DNA of 64,000 nt from an uncultured Bacteroidota bacterium (GTDB taxonomy: Bacteria; Bacteroidota; Bacteroidia; AKYH767-A; OLB10), in the NCBI GenBank assembly GCA_900696575.1, contig CAADHD010000035.1, positions 62,001-126,000 of the forward strand. Direction: 5' to 3'. The notes beneath the pieces are model-generated. The model had not been told where the DNA came from. It was given only the letters and a program-made list of their open reading frames with translations, and did no database searches. Every line of letters starts with the position of its first letter. Position 1 is the stretch's first letter. Shown piece after piece: positions 23,236 to 32,271 of the stretch. The position numbers and the translations under genes were made by a program.

Positions 23236-24909
23236 ATGACTTTACAGAAAGATTCCTGGGGCACACGCGTAGGCCTCATTCTGGCTATGGCCGGCAATGC
23301 CGTTGGGCTCGGTAATTTTCTTCGCTTTCCGGTTCAGGCTATTAATAATGGCGGTGGTGCTTTCATCATTCCTTATTTAGTTTGCTTCCTTCTCATGGGT
23401 ATTCCTTTACTATGGGTCGAATGGTCAACAGGCAGATTTGGAGGCAAGCATGGACACCACTCTACTCCTTTTATATTGGATAACATGGACCCTAAACGTG
23501 CTTTTTGGAAGTACTTTGGCGTATTCGGAATTTTTACCAATGTAGCCGTAGCTGCTTACTACTGTTACATAGAAAGCTGGACGATGTCATACGTTATGCA
23601 CAGCATTATGGGAACTTTCAGGGGTATGAGTCAATCTGAAACTGCTGATTTCTTCCGCTCTTATGTAGATGTTCAGCACAGCACTACCGGTATTCCTTTT
23701 GAAGCCATCATATTCTACATTCTTTGTTTACTGCTGAACACATGGATTCTTTCGCGCGGACTGAAAGGAGTTGAAAAAGCTGCAAGCATCGGTATGCCGC
23801 TGCTTATTTTGTTTGGTGTTTTCCTGGCTATCAGAGGTGTTACACTCGGCACATCAGGTGCAACCGAAGCTCATCCTAATGCCAATGCGCTTGACGGATT
23901 AAATTTTCTATGGACTCCGCAGTATGATTCTCTCACTAATCCGAAGGTATGGCTTGCTGCTGCCGGACAAATATTTTTCACGCTTTCATTAGGCATGGGG
24001 TCTATTCAATGTTATGCTTCTTATGTTAGGTCGAAAGATGATATTGCCCTGAATGCCGTTTCTGCCGGTTTTATGAATGAGTTTGTTGAAGTGGTTTTAG
24101 GCAGTTGCATAGTTATACCGATTGCAGCAGGTTTTCTTGGTATTGACTGGGTAAAAGAAAATGCCGGTTTCGGGATGGCCTTTCAAACCATGCCTTACCT
24201 CTTTCAAAACTGGGGGCCCATGATTGCTACTGTTGCCGGTGTGATGTGGTTCGGGTTGTTATTTTTTGCAGGAATAACCTCTTCACTGGCCATGGGAACT
24301 CCCTGGATGGGTTTTATGCGCGATGAATTTAAATTCTCTCAGAAAAAAGGAGCCTGGACATTTGGCGCTGTAGTACTTGCCATGGGTTTACCAACCGTTA
24401 TTTTTTATAATGAAGGTGTATTTGATGAATACGATTACTGGGCAGGAACTGTATCATTGGTTGTTTTTGCTTTGGCTGAATCTATTTTGTTTGCATGGAT
24501 TTTCGGAATGGATAAAGGTTGGAAAGAAATTAATCAGGGCGGAGATATTAAAGTACCTTTGATTTACCGTTTCGTTATCAAGTATATCACTCCATTGTTA
24601 TTGTTAGCTGTTTTTATAGGTTCAGTCTTTACTCCGGCAGGAAACAACTGGAACGAGGCCATACAAAGCCTCTTCTCAGGTAACGGCTGGCCGCTTGATA
24701 ATTCTTCTCTTATTAAAATGCTTACCAATGCAGGATTGAAAGAACAATTAGCTGCCGCTTCTGACGAACAGGTTATTTCAACATTAAAGACAAAAATTTT
24801 CTATACCAATGTGGCCCGTCTGCTGCTACTCAGTTTGTTTGTAGGAATCTCTATTTTGGTTTACATTGCCTATCAAAAACGTCAAAAAAGAAAACACCAA
24901 CAAGCATGA
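23236..24909 (+). CDS. sodium-dependent amino-acid transporter, NSS (SNF) family
   Basis: 557 residues with about twelve hydrophobic segments. The N-terminal signature WGTRVGLILAMAGNAVGLGNFLRFP forms the sodium and substrate site in helix 1 of LeuT-fold carriers; GGGAFIIPYLVCFLLMGIPLLW follows in helix 2. FFTLSLGMGSIQCYASY corresponds to helix 6. Unlike many bacterial members it ends in a long tail (KRQKRKHQQA). The next gene, overlapping by 4 bp, is a small single-helix subunit of the MetS type, so the pair probably forms a two-part transporter as in the MetP-MetS methionine/alanine carrier. Substrate unproven. Confidence 0.93.
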   Translation: MTLQKDSWGTRVGLILAMAGNAVGLGNFLRFPVQAINNGGGAFIIPYLVCFLLMGIPLLWVEWSTGRFGGKHGHHSTPFILDNMDPKRAFWKYFGVFGIFTNVAVAAYYCYIESWTMSYVMHSIMGTFRGMSQSETADFFRSYVDVQHSTTGIPFEAIIFYILCLLLNTWILSRGLKGVEKAASIGMPLLILFGVFLAIRGVTLGTSGATEAHPNANALDGLNFLWTPQYDSLTNPKVWLAAAGQIFFTLSLGMGSIQCYASYVRSKDDIALNAVSAGFMNEFVEVVLGSCIVIPIAAGFLGIDWVKENAGFGMAFQTMPYLFQNWGPMIATVAGVMWFGLLFFAGITSSLAMGTPWMGFMRDEFKFSQKKGAWTFGAVVLAMGLPTVIFYNEGVFDEYDYWAGTVSLVVFALAESILFAWIFGMDKGWKEINQGGDIKVPLIYRFVIKYITPLLLLAVFIGSVFTPAGNNWNEAIQSLFSGNGWPLDNSSLIKMLTNAGLKEQLAAASDEQVISTLKTKIFYTNVARLLLLSLFVGISILVYIAYQKRQKRKHQQA

Positions 24910-25049
24910 ATACCAGCGCACTCATTATGATGATTACCACCATGACAGTGGTTATCTCCATCACTGCTTATTTCTTTTACAAGGTACTTACCATACCTCC
25001 GCGCCCCGAGCCCGATTCTTTTTCGGAAAATGATGAAGAACCGAGATAA
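24906..25049 (+). CDS. MetS-like small subunit of the NSS transporter
   Basis: A 47-residue protein: MNTSALIMMITTMTVVISIT, a single membrane helix to about residue 27 ending in FFYKVLTIPPRP, then an acidic tail (EPDSFSENDEEPR). It starts within the transporter stop (ATGA), which implies translational coupling. The helix followed by Y-x-V-L-x-x-P-P is what I know from MetS-family NSS small subunits, which are needed for activity of some NSS carriers. It is easily missed because of its size. Confidence 0.85.
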   Translation: MNTSALIMMITTMTVVISITAYFFYKVLTIPPRPEPDSFSENDEEPR

Positions 25050-25069
25050 AGTTTTTTGTGCAGATTATG

Positions 25070-26896
25070 CTACGCAAACCCCTGCATCTCGTACAGCCTG
25101 TGGTACATGCCGTTCAATGCAATTAATTCCTGATGGTTGCCTCTTTCCACAATCTGCCCCTGATGCAAGACAATGATTTCATCAGCATGCTGAATGGTTG
25201 AAAGCCGATGAGCAATAACTAATGAAGTTCGGTTTTTCATCAGATTAAAAATAGCATCCTGAACCAGCCTCTCGGATTCCGTATCGAGAGCTGAAGTAGC
25301 TTCATCCAGAATCATTATAGGGGGATTGCGAAGTACCGCTCTGGCAATGCTGACGCGCTGGCGCTGCCCGCCCGAAAGTTTCATCCCTCTGTCGCCAATA
25401 TTTGTTTGATAGCCTTTCTCTGTTTGCATGATGAATTCATGTGCATTGGCAATTTTCGCGGCATTAATAACTGCTTCCTCACTTGCATTCTCCAAACCAA
25501 AGGCAATGTTGTTAAAAATGGTGTCATTAAACAAAATCGCTTCCTGTGTAACAATACCCATCAGTCTGCGCAACGATTCTTTTCTGATTTTGCGTACGTC
25601 TTTGCCATCAATAAGTATTTCTCCATCTGCCAGATCATAAAAACGTGGAAGCAAATCGGCCAGGGTAGATTTGCCTGAGCCGCTCTGGCCTACTAAGGCC
25701 ACTGTTTTTCCTTTTTCAATTTTAAGGTTAATGTTTCTCAAAACAGGTTTATCGCTGTAATGGAATGAAACATTTTTATACTCAATGGCTTTTTCGAATG
25801 AGTTAACGTTTTCGGCATCCGGTTCATCTTTAATTTCGGCAGGAATATCAAGCAGTTGAAACAAGCGGTCACCGGCAGCAAGCCCCCGCTGCATGGTGGT
25901 GACGGAATTGGAGATGTTTTTGGCCGGAGGCAGTATCTGCGAATACAAAATGATGTAAGTAATAAATTCACTGGCTGTCAGTTCCGATTCATTACTAATG
26001 ACAAGGCTGCCTCCATATACAATAAGTACAATGATTACAATAACCCCTAAAAATTCTGAAACTGGAGATGCCAGTTCTCTGCGGTTGATGAATGATTTGG
26101 CGGCTTTACGGTACTCCTCATTTACCCCTTCAAACTTTCGGTTAATAAACCGTTTTACCACAAACCCCTTGATGATTCTGATTCCGGAAATGGCTTCTTC
26201 CGTCTGACTTAAAATTTTGCCAAGAACTTGCTGCCCGTGATCTGCCGTACGCTTTAGTCTTTTTGAAATGGTGGCAATGATGAATCCTGATACCGGAAAA
26301 AACACCAGCGTAAAAAGGGTAAGCTTAACAGACATCATAAAAAGAATGATAAAATAAACGATGATGACCAGCGGTTCGCGAAAGAACACCTGCATGGTGC
26401 TTACCACGGAGTTTTCAATTTCCTGTGTATCGTTAGAAAGCACGCTCATCAAGTCTCCCTTTTGGCGATTATGAAAAAAACCAAGATGCAGTGAAGTTAT
26501 TTTTTGGAACACTGCATTGCGCAACCGGTAAACCAACCAGACCCTCATGCGCGTAAGCACTCGCTGCGCAAAATAGCGGAAGAAGTTTGCCAGGAAAACG
26601 CTGATGCCGATAACCACGCATACAAAAATCAAAGCCTGATATTTTCCTTTTGACTGAGCAATATGCAGAAACCAGTAATCAAAAAGATTTTTGATGTACT
26701 CAATGCTGAAGTGAAATGACGGGGGTTGTGCAGATGATGCTTCACCAAAGGTGTTGAACAGCACATTGAGCAAGGGAATAACCAATGTAAAATTGATAGC
26801 CCCGAAAATCACTGCCGGAATGATGAGCAGGATGTATGGAAACACAAACCCCGAATAAGGGCGGGCAAAGGATAGTAGCCTGAACCAGGTTTTCAC
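25070..26896 (-). CDS. MsbA-like ABC exporter (fused permease and ATPase)
   Basis: 608 residues starting with GTG. Six transmembrane helices (about 15-330) precede an ATPase domain with Walker A VGQSGSGKST near 397, Q-loop VTQEAILFND, signature LSGGQRQRVS near 510, Walker B PIMILDEATSALD and H-loop IAHRLST. The TM domain with FFHNRQKGDLMSVLSNDTQEIE is typical of lipid-exporting half transporters (MsbA/LmrA type) that work as homodimers and flip lipid A core or drugs across the inner membrane. It has no neighbour in the same pathway; it is divergent from rbfA, with an 82-bp gap between start codons. Confidence 0.9.
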   Translation of the reverse strand: MKTWFRLLSFARPYSGFVFPYILLIIPAVIFGAINFTLVIPLLNVLFNTFGEASSAQPPSFHFSIEYIKNLFDYWFLHIAQSKGKYQALIFVCVVIGISVFLANFFRYFAQRVLTRMRVWLVYRLRNAVFQKITSLHLGFFHNRQKGDLMSVLSNDTQEIENSVVSTMQVFFREPLVIIVYFIILFMMSVKLTLFTLVFFPVSGFIIATISKRLKRTADHGQQVLGKILSQTEEAISGIRIIKGFVVKRFINRKFEGVNEEYRKAAKSFINRRELASPVSEFLGVIVIIVLIVYGGSLVISNESELTASEFITYIILYSQILPPAKNISNSVTTMQRGLAAGDRLFQLLDIPAEIKDEPDAENVNSFEKAIEYKNVSFHYSDKPVLRNINLKIEKGKTVALVGQSGSGKSTLADLLPRFYDLADGEILIDGKDVRKIRKESLRRLMGIVTQEAILFNDTIFNNIAFGLENASEEAVINAAKIANAHEFIMQTEKGYQTNIGDRGMKLSGGQRQRVSIARAVLRNPPIMILDEATSALDTESERLVQDAIFNLMKNRTSLVIAHRLSTIQHADEIIVLHQGQIVERGNHQELIALNGMYHRLYEMQGFA

Positions 26897-26978
26897 TCTG
26901 AAAAAGTTGGCCGAAAGTACGAAGTCTGAAACGGCTGTAACAGGCGGTTTCGTTTATTTGCATGAAAATAAGAGAGGG

Positions 26979-27350
26979 ATGGACTCAACACGACAGCAGA
27001 AGTTTTCGCGGCTCATTCAAAAAGAATTAGCCGAAGTTTTTCTTAAAAACCGCAGCCTTGCCAATAATGCATTTATCACCATTACCGGAGTACGGGTTAC
27101 GCCTGACCTTAGCATTGCCCGTATAAACCTCAGCATCTTTCAGCATAAATCTCCCGTTGAAATTGTTCAGCATTGCAATGACCATACACATGAAATAAGA
27201 CGTGAGCTTGGCAACCGCATCCGGAACCAGGCACGCATCATCCCCGAACTTCACTTCTATCTTGACGACTCACTCGATTATGTTGACAAGATGGAAAAAC
27301 TCTTCAAAGACCTGCTTATACCTCCGGCTGAAGGTTCAGATAAAGAGTGA
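26979..27350 (+). CDS. rbfA: ribosome-binding factor A
   Basis: 123 residues from the ATG at 26979 (MDSTRQQKFSRLIQKELAEV), which is the natural family N-terminus and has AGAGAGGG just upstream; the open frame extends 24 codons earlier without family likeness. The KH-like core shows ITITGVRVTPDLSIARINLSIF, then IRRELGNRIRNQARIIPELHFYLDDSLDYVDKMEKLF. RbfA matures the 30S subunit by acting on the 16S rRNA 5' end. Here it stands alone, apart from the nusA-infB operon where it lies in many bacteria. Confidence 0.94.
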   Translation: MDSTRQQKFSRLIQKELAEVFLKNRSLANNAFITITGVRVTPDLSIARINLSIFQHKSPVEIVQHCNDHTHEIRRELGNRIRNQARIIPELHFYLDDSLDYVDKMEKLFKDLLIPPAEGSDKE

Positions 27351-27610
27351 AATTAAAGAGCGGGTTGAGTATTTAATAACTTATCACGAGGAACCGGGCT
27401 AGTTAGTTTTGACTATCAAACATGGAACAAGGAATTTTGAATTTCTAATGATGAAGTTTTTATTTCCTCTCACTTTCCGCCACTCACCTTTATAATCAGT
27501 ATTCGGGTAATTACGTTCTTGCTGCATAGCAAATTTGTATTCAAATGACCAACTTATTTCAAGCATGGCCAATTTTGAAATTCTCAATTTGCCCTATATT
27601 CAAATTTCAC

Positions 27611-28873
27611 TCACCTCAGCACAAAAGTCCGGTAGCTGTCAAGCCTGATCAGGATAAAAAGGAGGATAGTGAATGACCAGAGCGAGGACCCCCCGTAACT
27701 GATAAACGGCAGCGGAATTCCGATAACCGGCAGCAGGCCGATAGCCATACCGATGTTCACCATTACATGAAAGAAAATAATGGACGCTACTCCGTATGCA
27801 TAAACACGTGTAAAAGCCGATTTCTGCCTTTCGGCTATGAACAGAATTCTGTAAAGCAAACCGAGATATAGCAGAATAAGAATGAAAGAGCCGATGAATC
27901 CCCATTCTTCGCCAATGGTGCAGAAAATAAAATCGGTGCTTTGTTCGGGTACAAAATCAAACTTGGTCTGCGTTCCCTGCAAAAATCCTTTACCTGAAAT
28001 GCCTCCGGAGCCTATAGCAATAAGACTCTGATTCACATTATATCCAGCGCCTTTAAGGTCGGTTTGTTTGCCGAGCAATACATCTATGCGTTGTTTCTGG
28101 TGAGGTTGCAAAGCTTTTTCATACACATACGAAACGCTCATCACCACCGCAGCCGATGCAACGGCAAGAAGCATTATGGTAACAATGTTTTTACGCGTTT
28201 TACGCATAAGTAATACAGATACGGCAGCAAGTGCGGCAATGATCTGGAGTAAAATTATTTTATCAACCATTAAGGCAATGACAAATAATAAGGCCGCAAA
28301 GAATCCGATGATAAGTACATTCTGAGATAGCCCTTCTCGATACAATACGAAGATAAAAGACCCGAAAACCAATGCCGAACCGGTATCGTTCTGCAGGAGG
28401 ATGATGGCAGCCGGCAGGGTTACAATCAATGAGCTGATGATTTTTGTTTGAATCTTTTCAATTTTTATTTCCAGCAGACTCAGGTATTTGGCAAGGGCAA
28501 GGGCAGTAGCGAATTTGGCAAACTCGGCAGGCTGAAGTTTAAAGGCGCCTATTTCAATCCATGCATGCGCGCCTTTTACATCGCGGGACAGGAATAAAGC
28601 GGCAATCAGAAAAAGTATCATCAGCCCATAGATCAGGTAAGCAAAGGCGTCATAAAAGCGGGCATCAATGATTAAAACAACAATAGCAATCATAAGAGAT
28701 CCTCCGATCCATAAAAGCTGCTTGCCATAGTTCTGCGAAATATCCAATATACTGCTGTGTTCTTCGTTGTAAACAGCTGCGTAAATACTGATCCAACCGA
28801 TGAACATCAGTACTAAATAAAGCGAAACCGTAAGCCAGTCAATGTTCTGAAAGATGGATGTTTGTTTACGCAT
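27611..28873 (-). CDS. rodA: rod-shape SEDS glycosyltransferase RodA
   Basis: 420 residues from the ATG at 28873 (MRKQTSIFQNIDWL), 5 bp after the mrdA stop; the longer frame overlaps mrdA and was not used. About ten membrane helices. SEDS hallmarks are visible: GAHAWIEIGAFKLQPAEFAK near 125-145, GKQTDLKGAGYNVNQSLIAIGSGG, GFLQGTQTKFDFVPEQSTDFIF (the catalytic-loop region) and LPFISYGGSS near the C-terminus. RodA polymerises lipid II into glycan strands together with the PBP2 transpeptidase encoded just upstream. Last gene of the mreC-mreD-mrdA-rodA run. Confidence 0.95.
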   Translation of the reverse strand: MRKQTSIFQNIDWLTVSLYLVLMFIGWISIYAAVYNEEHSSILDISQNYGKQLLWIGGSLMIAIVVLIIDARFYDAFAYLIYGLMILFLIAALFLSRDVKGAHAWIEIGAFKLQPAEFAKFATALALAKYLSLLEIKIEKIQTKIISSLIVTLPAAIILLQNDTGSALVFGSFIFVLYREGLSQNVLIIGFFAALLFVIALMVDKIILLQIIAALAAVSVLLMRKTRKNIVTIMLLAVASAAVVMSVSYVYEKALQPHQKQRIDVLLGKQTDLKGAGYNVNQSLIAIGSGGISGKGFLQGTQTKFDFVPEQSTDFIFCTIGEEWGFIGSFILILLYLGLLYRILFIAERQKSAFTRVYAYGVASIIFFHVMVNIGMAIGLLPVIGIPLPFISYGGSSLWSFTILLFILIRLDSYRTFVLR

Positions 28874-28878
28874 GGCTT

Positions 28879-30783
28879 TCAGTTTTGCTTTTTGTTTTCG
28901 GTTAAGACTACCGGTTGCTCGGTTTCCTGCCAAACGGAATCGCGTTTTGCCGGAGGCGCTATTTTAATTTTAGTACCGGGCAGCGGATAATCTTTCAGCA
29001 AATCGCCTTCCATGATTCGTTTTTCAAGATCGGGCCGGGTAATGGTATCGGTAAGGTACAATTCCATCATCAGCGAGGCAATGGGAGCCGCCCAGGTAGC
29101 ACCGAAACCCGAATTCTCAACCATCACGGCTACTGCAATCTTTGGATTCTCGCGGGGAGCAAAACCTACAAACAGGCTGTGGTCCTTACCATGCGGATTT
29201 TGTGCTGTTCCGGTTTTTCCGCAAATAACTGTATTACCAAACCGAGCAACGCGAGCTGTTCCTGCTTCCACCACTTTCTGCATCCCGTCAATCACCACAG
29301 TGAAACTTTCCGGAGCTACTTTGCTGGAATGTTTCTCGCTGAGGTTACGCGTTGTATTGGGTTTACCCGAAATGGCTTTAACAATATGCGGGGTGTAATA
29401 ATAGCCTCGGTTGGCTATTACGGCAGTAATATTGGCCATTTGTAAAGGAGTGATTCCCAGTTCGCCCTGCCCTATTCCAAGAGAGTAAATGGTAGATGCC
29501 TTCCATCTGCCCTTACCATAAATTTTATCATAAAACTCAGGAGCAGGCAGCAAGCCCGGCAGTTCATGCGGCATATCTACTCCTATTTTTTTACCCACTC
29601 CGAAACTCATGATATACTCTCTCCAAACACGATATCCGTTTTCGCTTGTTCCATACTTTTTATTGTCAACAAAACTGCGGAACACATTGCAGAAATACGG
29701 ATTGCAGGAATACTGAATAGAGCCTTCTAAAGCAATAGGAGGATGAGGGTGGCATTTTACCGACTTGCTTCCTACTACAAATGAATGTGGGTAGGAGGTA
29801 CCAGGTCCAACAATGTGTTCATTAACGGCACTGAGAGCGCTGGCCAATTTGAAGGTAGAACCTGGAGGATAATAAGCCATCATGGCGCGGTTGAATAACG
29901 ACTTGTAAGGATCTGTGGAAAGCAGTGCGTAGTTTTTATTTCTGGCTTTACCAACCATTATATTGGGATCGTATGTTGGGCTGCTGAGTATGGCCAGTAT
30001 CTCTCCGGTTTGTGGTTCAATGGCAGCAATTCCTCCTGCTTTATTCTGCATCAATGTTTCGGCATACGCCTGAAGTTTAGCATCGAGCGTAAGCATAATA
30101 TCTTCTCCGGCCACTGAAACCGAATCATATTTCCCGTCTTCAAAACTTCCTTTTTCGCGGTTGTGAACATCTACCATCACAATTCTTACTCCGCGTTTGC
30201 CTCTCAACTCTTTTTCATATGACTGTTCAATACCGCTTATACCAATGTAATCGCCCATCTGGTAGTAAGGATCTTTTGCAATAAGTTTCTCATCCACTTC
30301 ACCAATGTAACCCAGGGCATGAGCAGCGCTTTTGGTTGGATATTTTCTAAGCGTTCGCGGCAGAACATAAAATCCATTGAACTTGTAAAGCTTTTCCTGG
30401 AGCAGGGCATATTGCTCGGGCGGTATCTGCTTTTCAAAAATGGAGCTTTTAAAGCGGCTGAACTTTTTCGCCTTTTGCATCCTGCGGATGAACTCTTCTT
30501 TCGAAATATCGGCAAGACGGCAGAATTCCGTTGTGTCTAACTCCTTTACCTGTCGCGGAATAACCATCAGATCATAAACCGCCTCGTTAAACACCATCAA
30601 TTCTCCCTTACGGTCGTAAATCAATCCTCGGGCCGGGTAGTCGGTTACATAGCGAATCACATTGTTATTGGCCGAAAGCTTGTATTGCTCATTTAACACC
30701 TGCACATAAAAAAGGCGTATCAGATAAATAAGCAGAACCACCGTAAAAATTCCGGCTATGACAATTCGCGAATTGGGATTCAT
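28879..30783 (-). CDS. mrdA: penicillin-binding protein 2 (elongasome transpeptidase)
   Basis: 634 residues. One N-terminal anchor (about 8-25), a dimerisation/pedestal domain (about 50-225) and a transpeptidase domain. Catalytic motifs are complete: S-x-x-K as PPGSTFKLASAL near 305, S-x-N as YSCNPYF near 360, and K-T-G as CGKTGTAQNP near 520. It crosslinks peptidoglycan during cell elongation as the partner of RodA. Its ATG overlaps the mreD stop by 4 bp. The C-terminal tail (about 590-634) is proline- and charge-rich and variable. Confidence 0.95.
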   Translation of the reverse strand: MNPNSRIVIAGIFTVVLLIYLIRLFYVQVLNEQYKLSANNNVIRYVTDYPARGLIYDRKGELMVFNEAVYDLMVIPRQVKELDTTEFCRLADISKEEFIRRMQKAKKFSRFKSSIFEKQIPPEQYALLQEKLYKFNGFYVLPRTLRKYPTKSAAHALGYIGEVDEKLIAKDPYYQMGDYIGISGIEQSYEKELRGKRGVRIVMVDVHNREKGSFEDGKYDSVSVAGEDIMLTLDAKLQAYAETLMQNKAGGIAAIEPQTGEILAILSSPTYDPNIMVGKARNKNYALLSTDPYKSLFNRAMMAYYPPGSTFKLASALSAVNEHIVGPGTSYPHSFVVGSKSVKCHPHPPIALEGSIQYSCNPYFCNVFRSFVDNKKYGTSENGYRVWREYIMSFGVGKKIGVDMPHELPGLLPAPEFYDKIYGKGRWKASTIYSLGIGQGELGITPLQMANITAVIANRGYYYTPHIVKAISGKPNTTRNLSEKHSSKVAPESFTVVIDGMQKVVEAGTARVARFGNTVICGKTGTAQNPHGKDHSLFVGFAPRENPKIAVAVMVENSGFGATWAAPIASLMMELYLTDTITRPDLEKRIMEGDLLKDYPLPGTKIKIAPPAKRDSVWQETEQPVVLTENKKQN

Positions 30784-31298
30784 TTTTCGGTTTTGAATTT
30801 ACCGGTAAGAAACTGAGCAATTAAAATAATCAGCAGGCTGGCTGCTCCGCTAAGCAGTGCTCTGGTCAGCGTTAGGAAGAAGCTGCTAAAGGTAAAAGCC
30901 TCAATAAAAAACAGGGTGACATGATGAATAACAATCAATACAGAAGCATAAACGGCAAACCAGTTAAACCCCATCCGGCTCATGGAAGGAACAGATTCTG
31001 CTTCATAACCATCACGCGGTGAAAAGATGCGAAGAACAGCCGGGCGCATAAATGCCATCAGTACGGTGGCGGCAGCATGCATGCCTGCTGTATTGGTAAA
31101 AATATCAATGGCAAAACCCGAAACAAAAGCCATAACAAGGCTAAACCCCTTTGAGAATTTCACCGGCAGAAGCATGATGAACAAAAGGTATATGTAAGGA
31201 TTGATGAAACCGCTTAGCTGTATGTTGTTAAGCAGCAACACCTGTAAAGCAGTGAGCGCCAGAAAGCGAAGCAGCAGGGTGATTATTTCAGTGATCAT
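30780..31298 (-). CDS. mreD: rod shape-determining protein MreD
   Basis: 172 residues, nearly all membrane: five hydrophobic segments, with the conserved pattern INPYIYLLFIMLLPVKFSKGFSLVMAFVSGFAIDIF near 30-70, which fits the MreD family. It belongs to the elongasome and links MreC to the synthases. It overlaps mreC by 11 bp at its start and mrdA by 4 bp at its end, so the four genes are translationally coupled. Sequence conservation in MreD is low, but size, topology and context agree. Confidence 0.9.
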   Translation of the reverse strand: MITEIITLLLRFLALTALQVLLLNNIQLSGFINPYIYLLFIMLLPVKFSKGFSLVMAFVSGFAIDIFTNTAGMHAAATVLMAFMRPAVLRIFSPRDGYEAESVPSMSRMGFNWFAVYASVLIVIHHVTLFFIEAFTFSSFFLTLTRALLSGAASLLIILIAQFLTGKFKTEK

Positions 31299-32115
31299 TG
31301 CTTTGGCTTTGCAACTCCAGATTTTTTATTTCTTCACGGTGTTTGTTTTCCACCGCATACACATAATGCAGGTTTGTAAAATCGGTGCTTAGTTCAATGG
31401 TGATGCTGTAAAAGCTGCTTCCGTCTCGGGCTTCAAAATCTTTAACAGTTCCAACCAGGATTCCTTCGGGAAAAAGGGCTGAATAAGCCGTTGTTACAAT
31501 AGTGTCGCCTTTTGAAAATTTCACATGACGGGCAATATCGCTCAGTAATGCTTCGCGCGGGTTCATTCCCGGCCAGGTTAGCGAGCCGAAAAAACGGCTG
31601 TTCTTAAATCCTGCACTTATTCTTGAATTTTTGTGTAGCAAGCTGATAACAGTAGCATAATGAGGCGAAACATCTTTTACCTGCCCTACAATTCCATTCG
31701 GACCAATCACGCCCATTTCAGGCCTGATACTGTCAAGCGAACCCTTGTCTATGGTCAGGTAATTGTTTCTTCGTATAAAGGAATTATTCACGACCCGTGC
31801 TGAATGAAAAATATACTTACCGGTAGAATCCGGATTACGAAACCGGGGAATTGAATCAACTGATAATGCGGCAATCATTGATTTAAGTAAAGCATTTTCA
31901 TCAGCCAGAGCGCGGTTGCTGTTTTTCAGATTGAGGTACTGGGTTACCGAACTCACCGCACTCATAATATCACCGGAAACCCTGTTGCTCGAATTATACC
32001 AGGCCGCATTGTGGTACTTATTATTCTGAATAATGAGGTAAAAACAAAAAACCTGAAGCAGCAGGAATACAATAGTAAAATTGTTCTTCCACAGAAATAA
32101 AACCAGGTTTTTCAT
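31288..32115 (-). CDS. mreC: rod shape-determining protein MreC
   Basis: 275 residues from the ATG at 32115 (MKNLVLFLWKNNFTIVF). One N-terminal anchor (about 10-28), a helical region that can form a coiled coil (about 40-78, YLNLKNSNRALADENALLKS), then the beta-domain with RVVNNSFIRRNNYLTIDKGS, GVIGPNGIVGQV and LTWPGMNPREALLSDIARHV. MreC is the periplasmic scaffold of the elongasome. mreB, which normally comes directly before it, is absent: a divergent glycosyltransferase gene lies there instead. A 28-codon open frame overlaps the start by ATGA (see separate entry). Confidence 0.93.
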   Translation of the reverse strand: MKNLVLFLWKNNFTIVFLLLQVFCFYLIIQNNKYHNAAWYNSSNRVSGDIMSAVSSVTQYLNLKNSNRALADENALLKSMIAALSVDSIPRFRNPDSTGKYIFHSARVVNNSFIRRNNYLTIDKGSLDSIRPEMGVIGPNGIVGQVKDVSPHYATVISLLHKNSRISAGFKNSRFFGSLTWPGMNPREALLSDIARHVKFSKGDTIVTTAYSALFPEGILVGTVKDFEARDGSSFYSITIELSTDFTNLHYVYAVENKHREEIKNLELQSQSNDH

Positions 32116-32198
32116 GTACGGTAAAGGCTGCCTGAAACAAATTGTAAACCGCGTAAAAATAGTTTCACCCGATGCCAATACTTATGCTCTTTCAACAT
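32112..32198 (-). CDS. possible 28-residue leader ORF coupled to mreC
   Basis: An ATG at 32198 opens 28 codons (MLKEHKYWHRVKLFLRGL...YRT) whose TGA overlaps the mreC ATG as ATGA. The peptide is basic and aromatic with no membrane segment. It could be a translated leader that couples to mreC, a remnant of the end of a lost upstream gene such as mreB, or chance. No promoter box was found close upstream, and nothing like it is known to me. The open frame continues upstream for 13 codons to a TAG without another ATG. Confidence 0.25.
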   Translation of the reverse strand: MLKEHKYWHRVKLFLRGLQFVSGSLYRT

Positions 32199-32271
32199 TT
32201 TAGTAACATCCTTTTTATAGGCAACCTCTGTCGGCTATTCCACATCTTTGCTGTCTGACTGAATTATACCC

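Noticed and set aside
27399-27587. 62-codon minus-strand frame between rbfA and rodA
   Set aside because: Composition is AT-rich and full of Asn/Lys/Ile, with short repeats such as AATTTTGAA and ATTCAAAT; no promoter box, family motif or operon context. Treated as intergenic; nothing else was found in 27351-27610.
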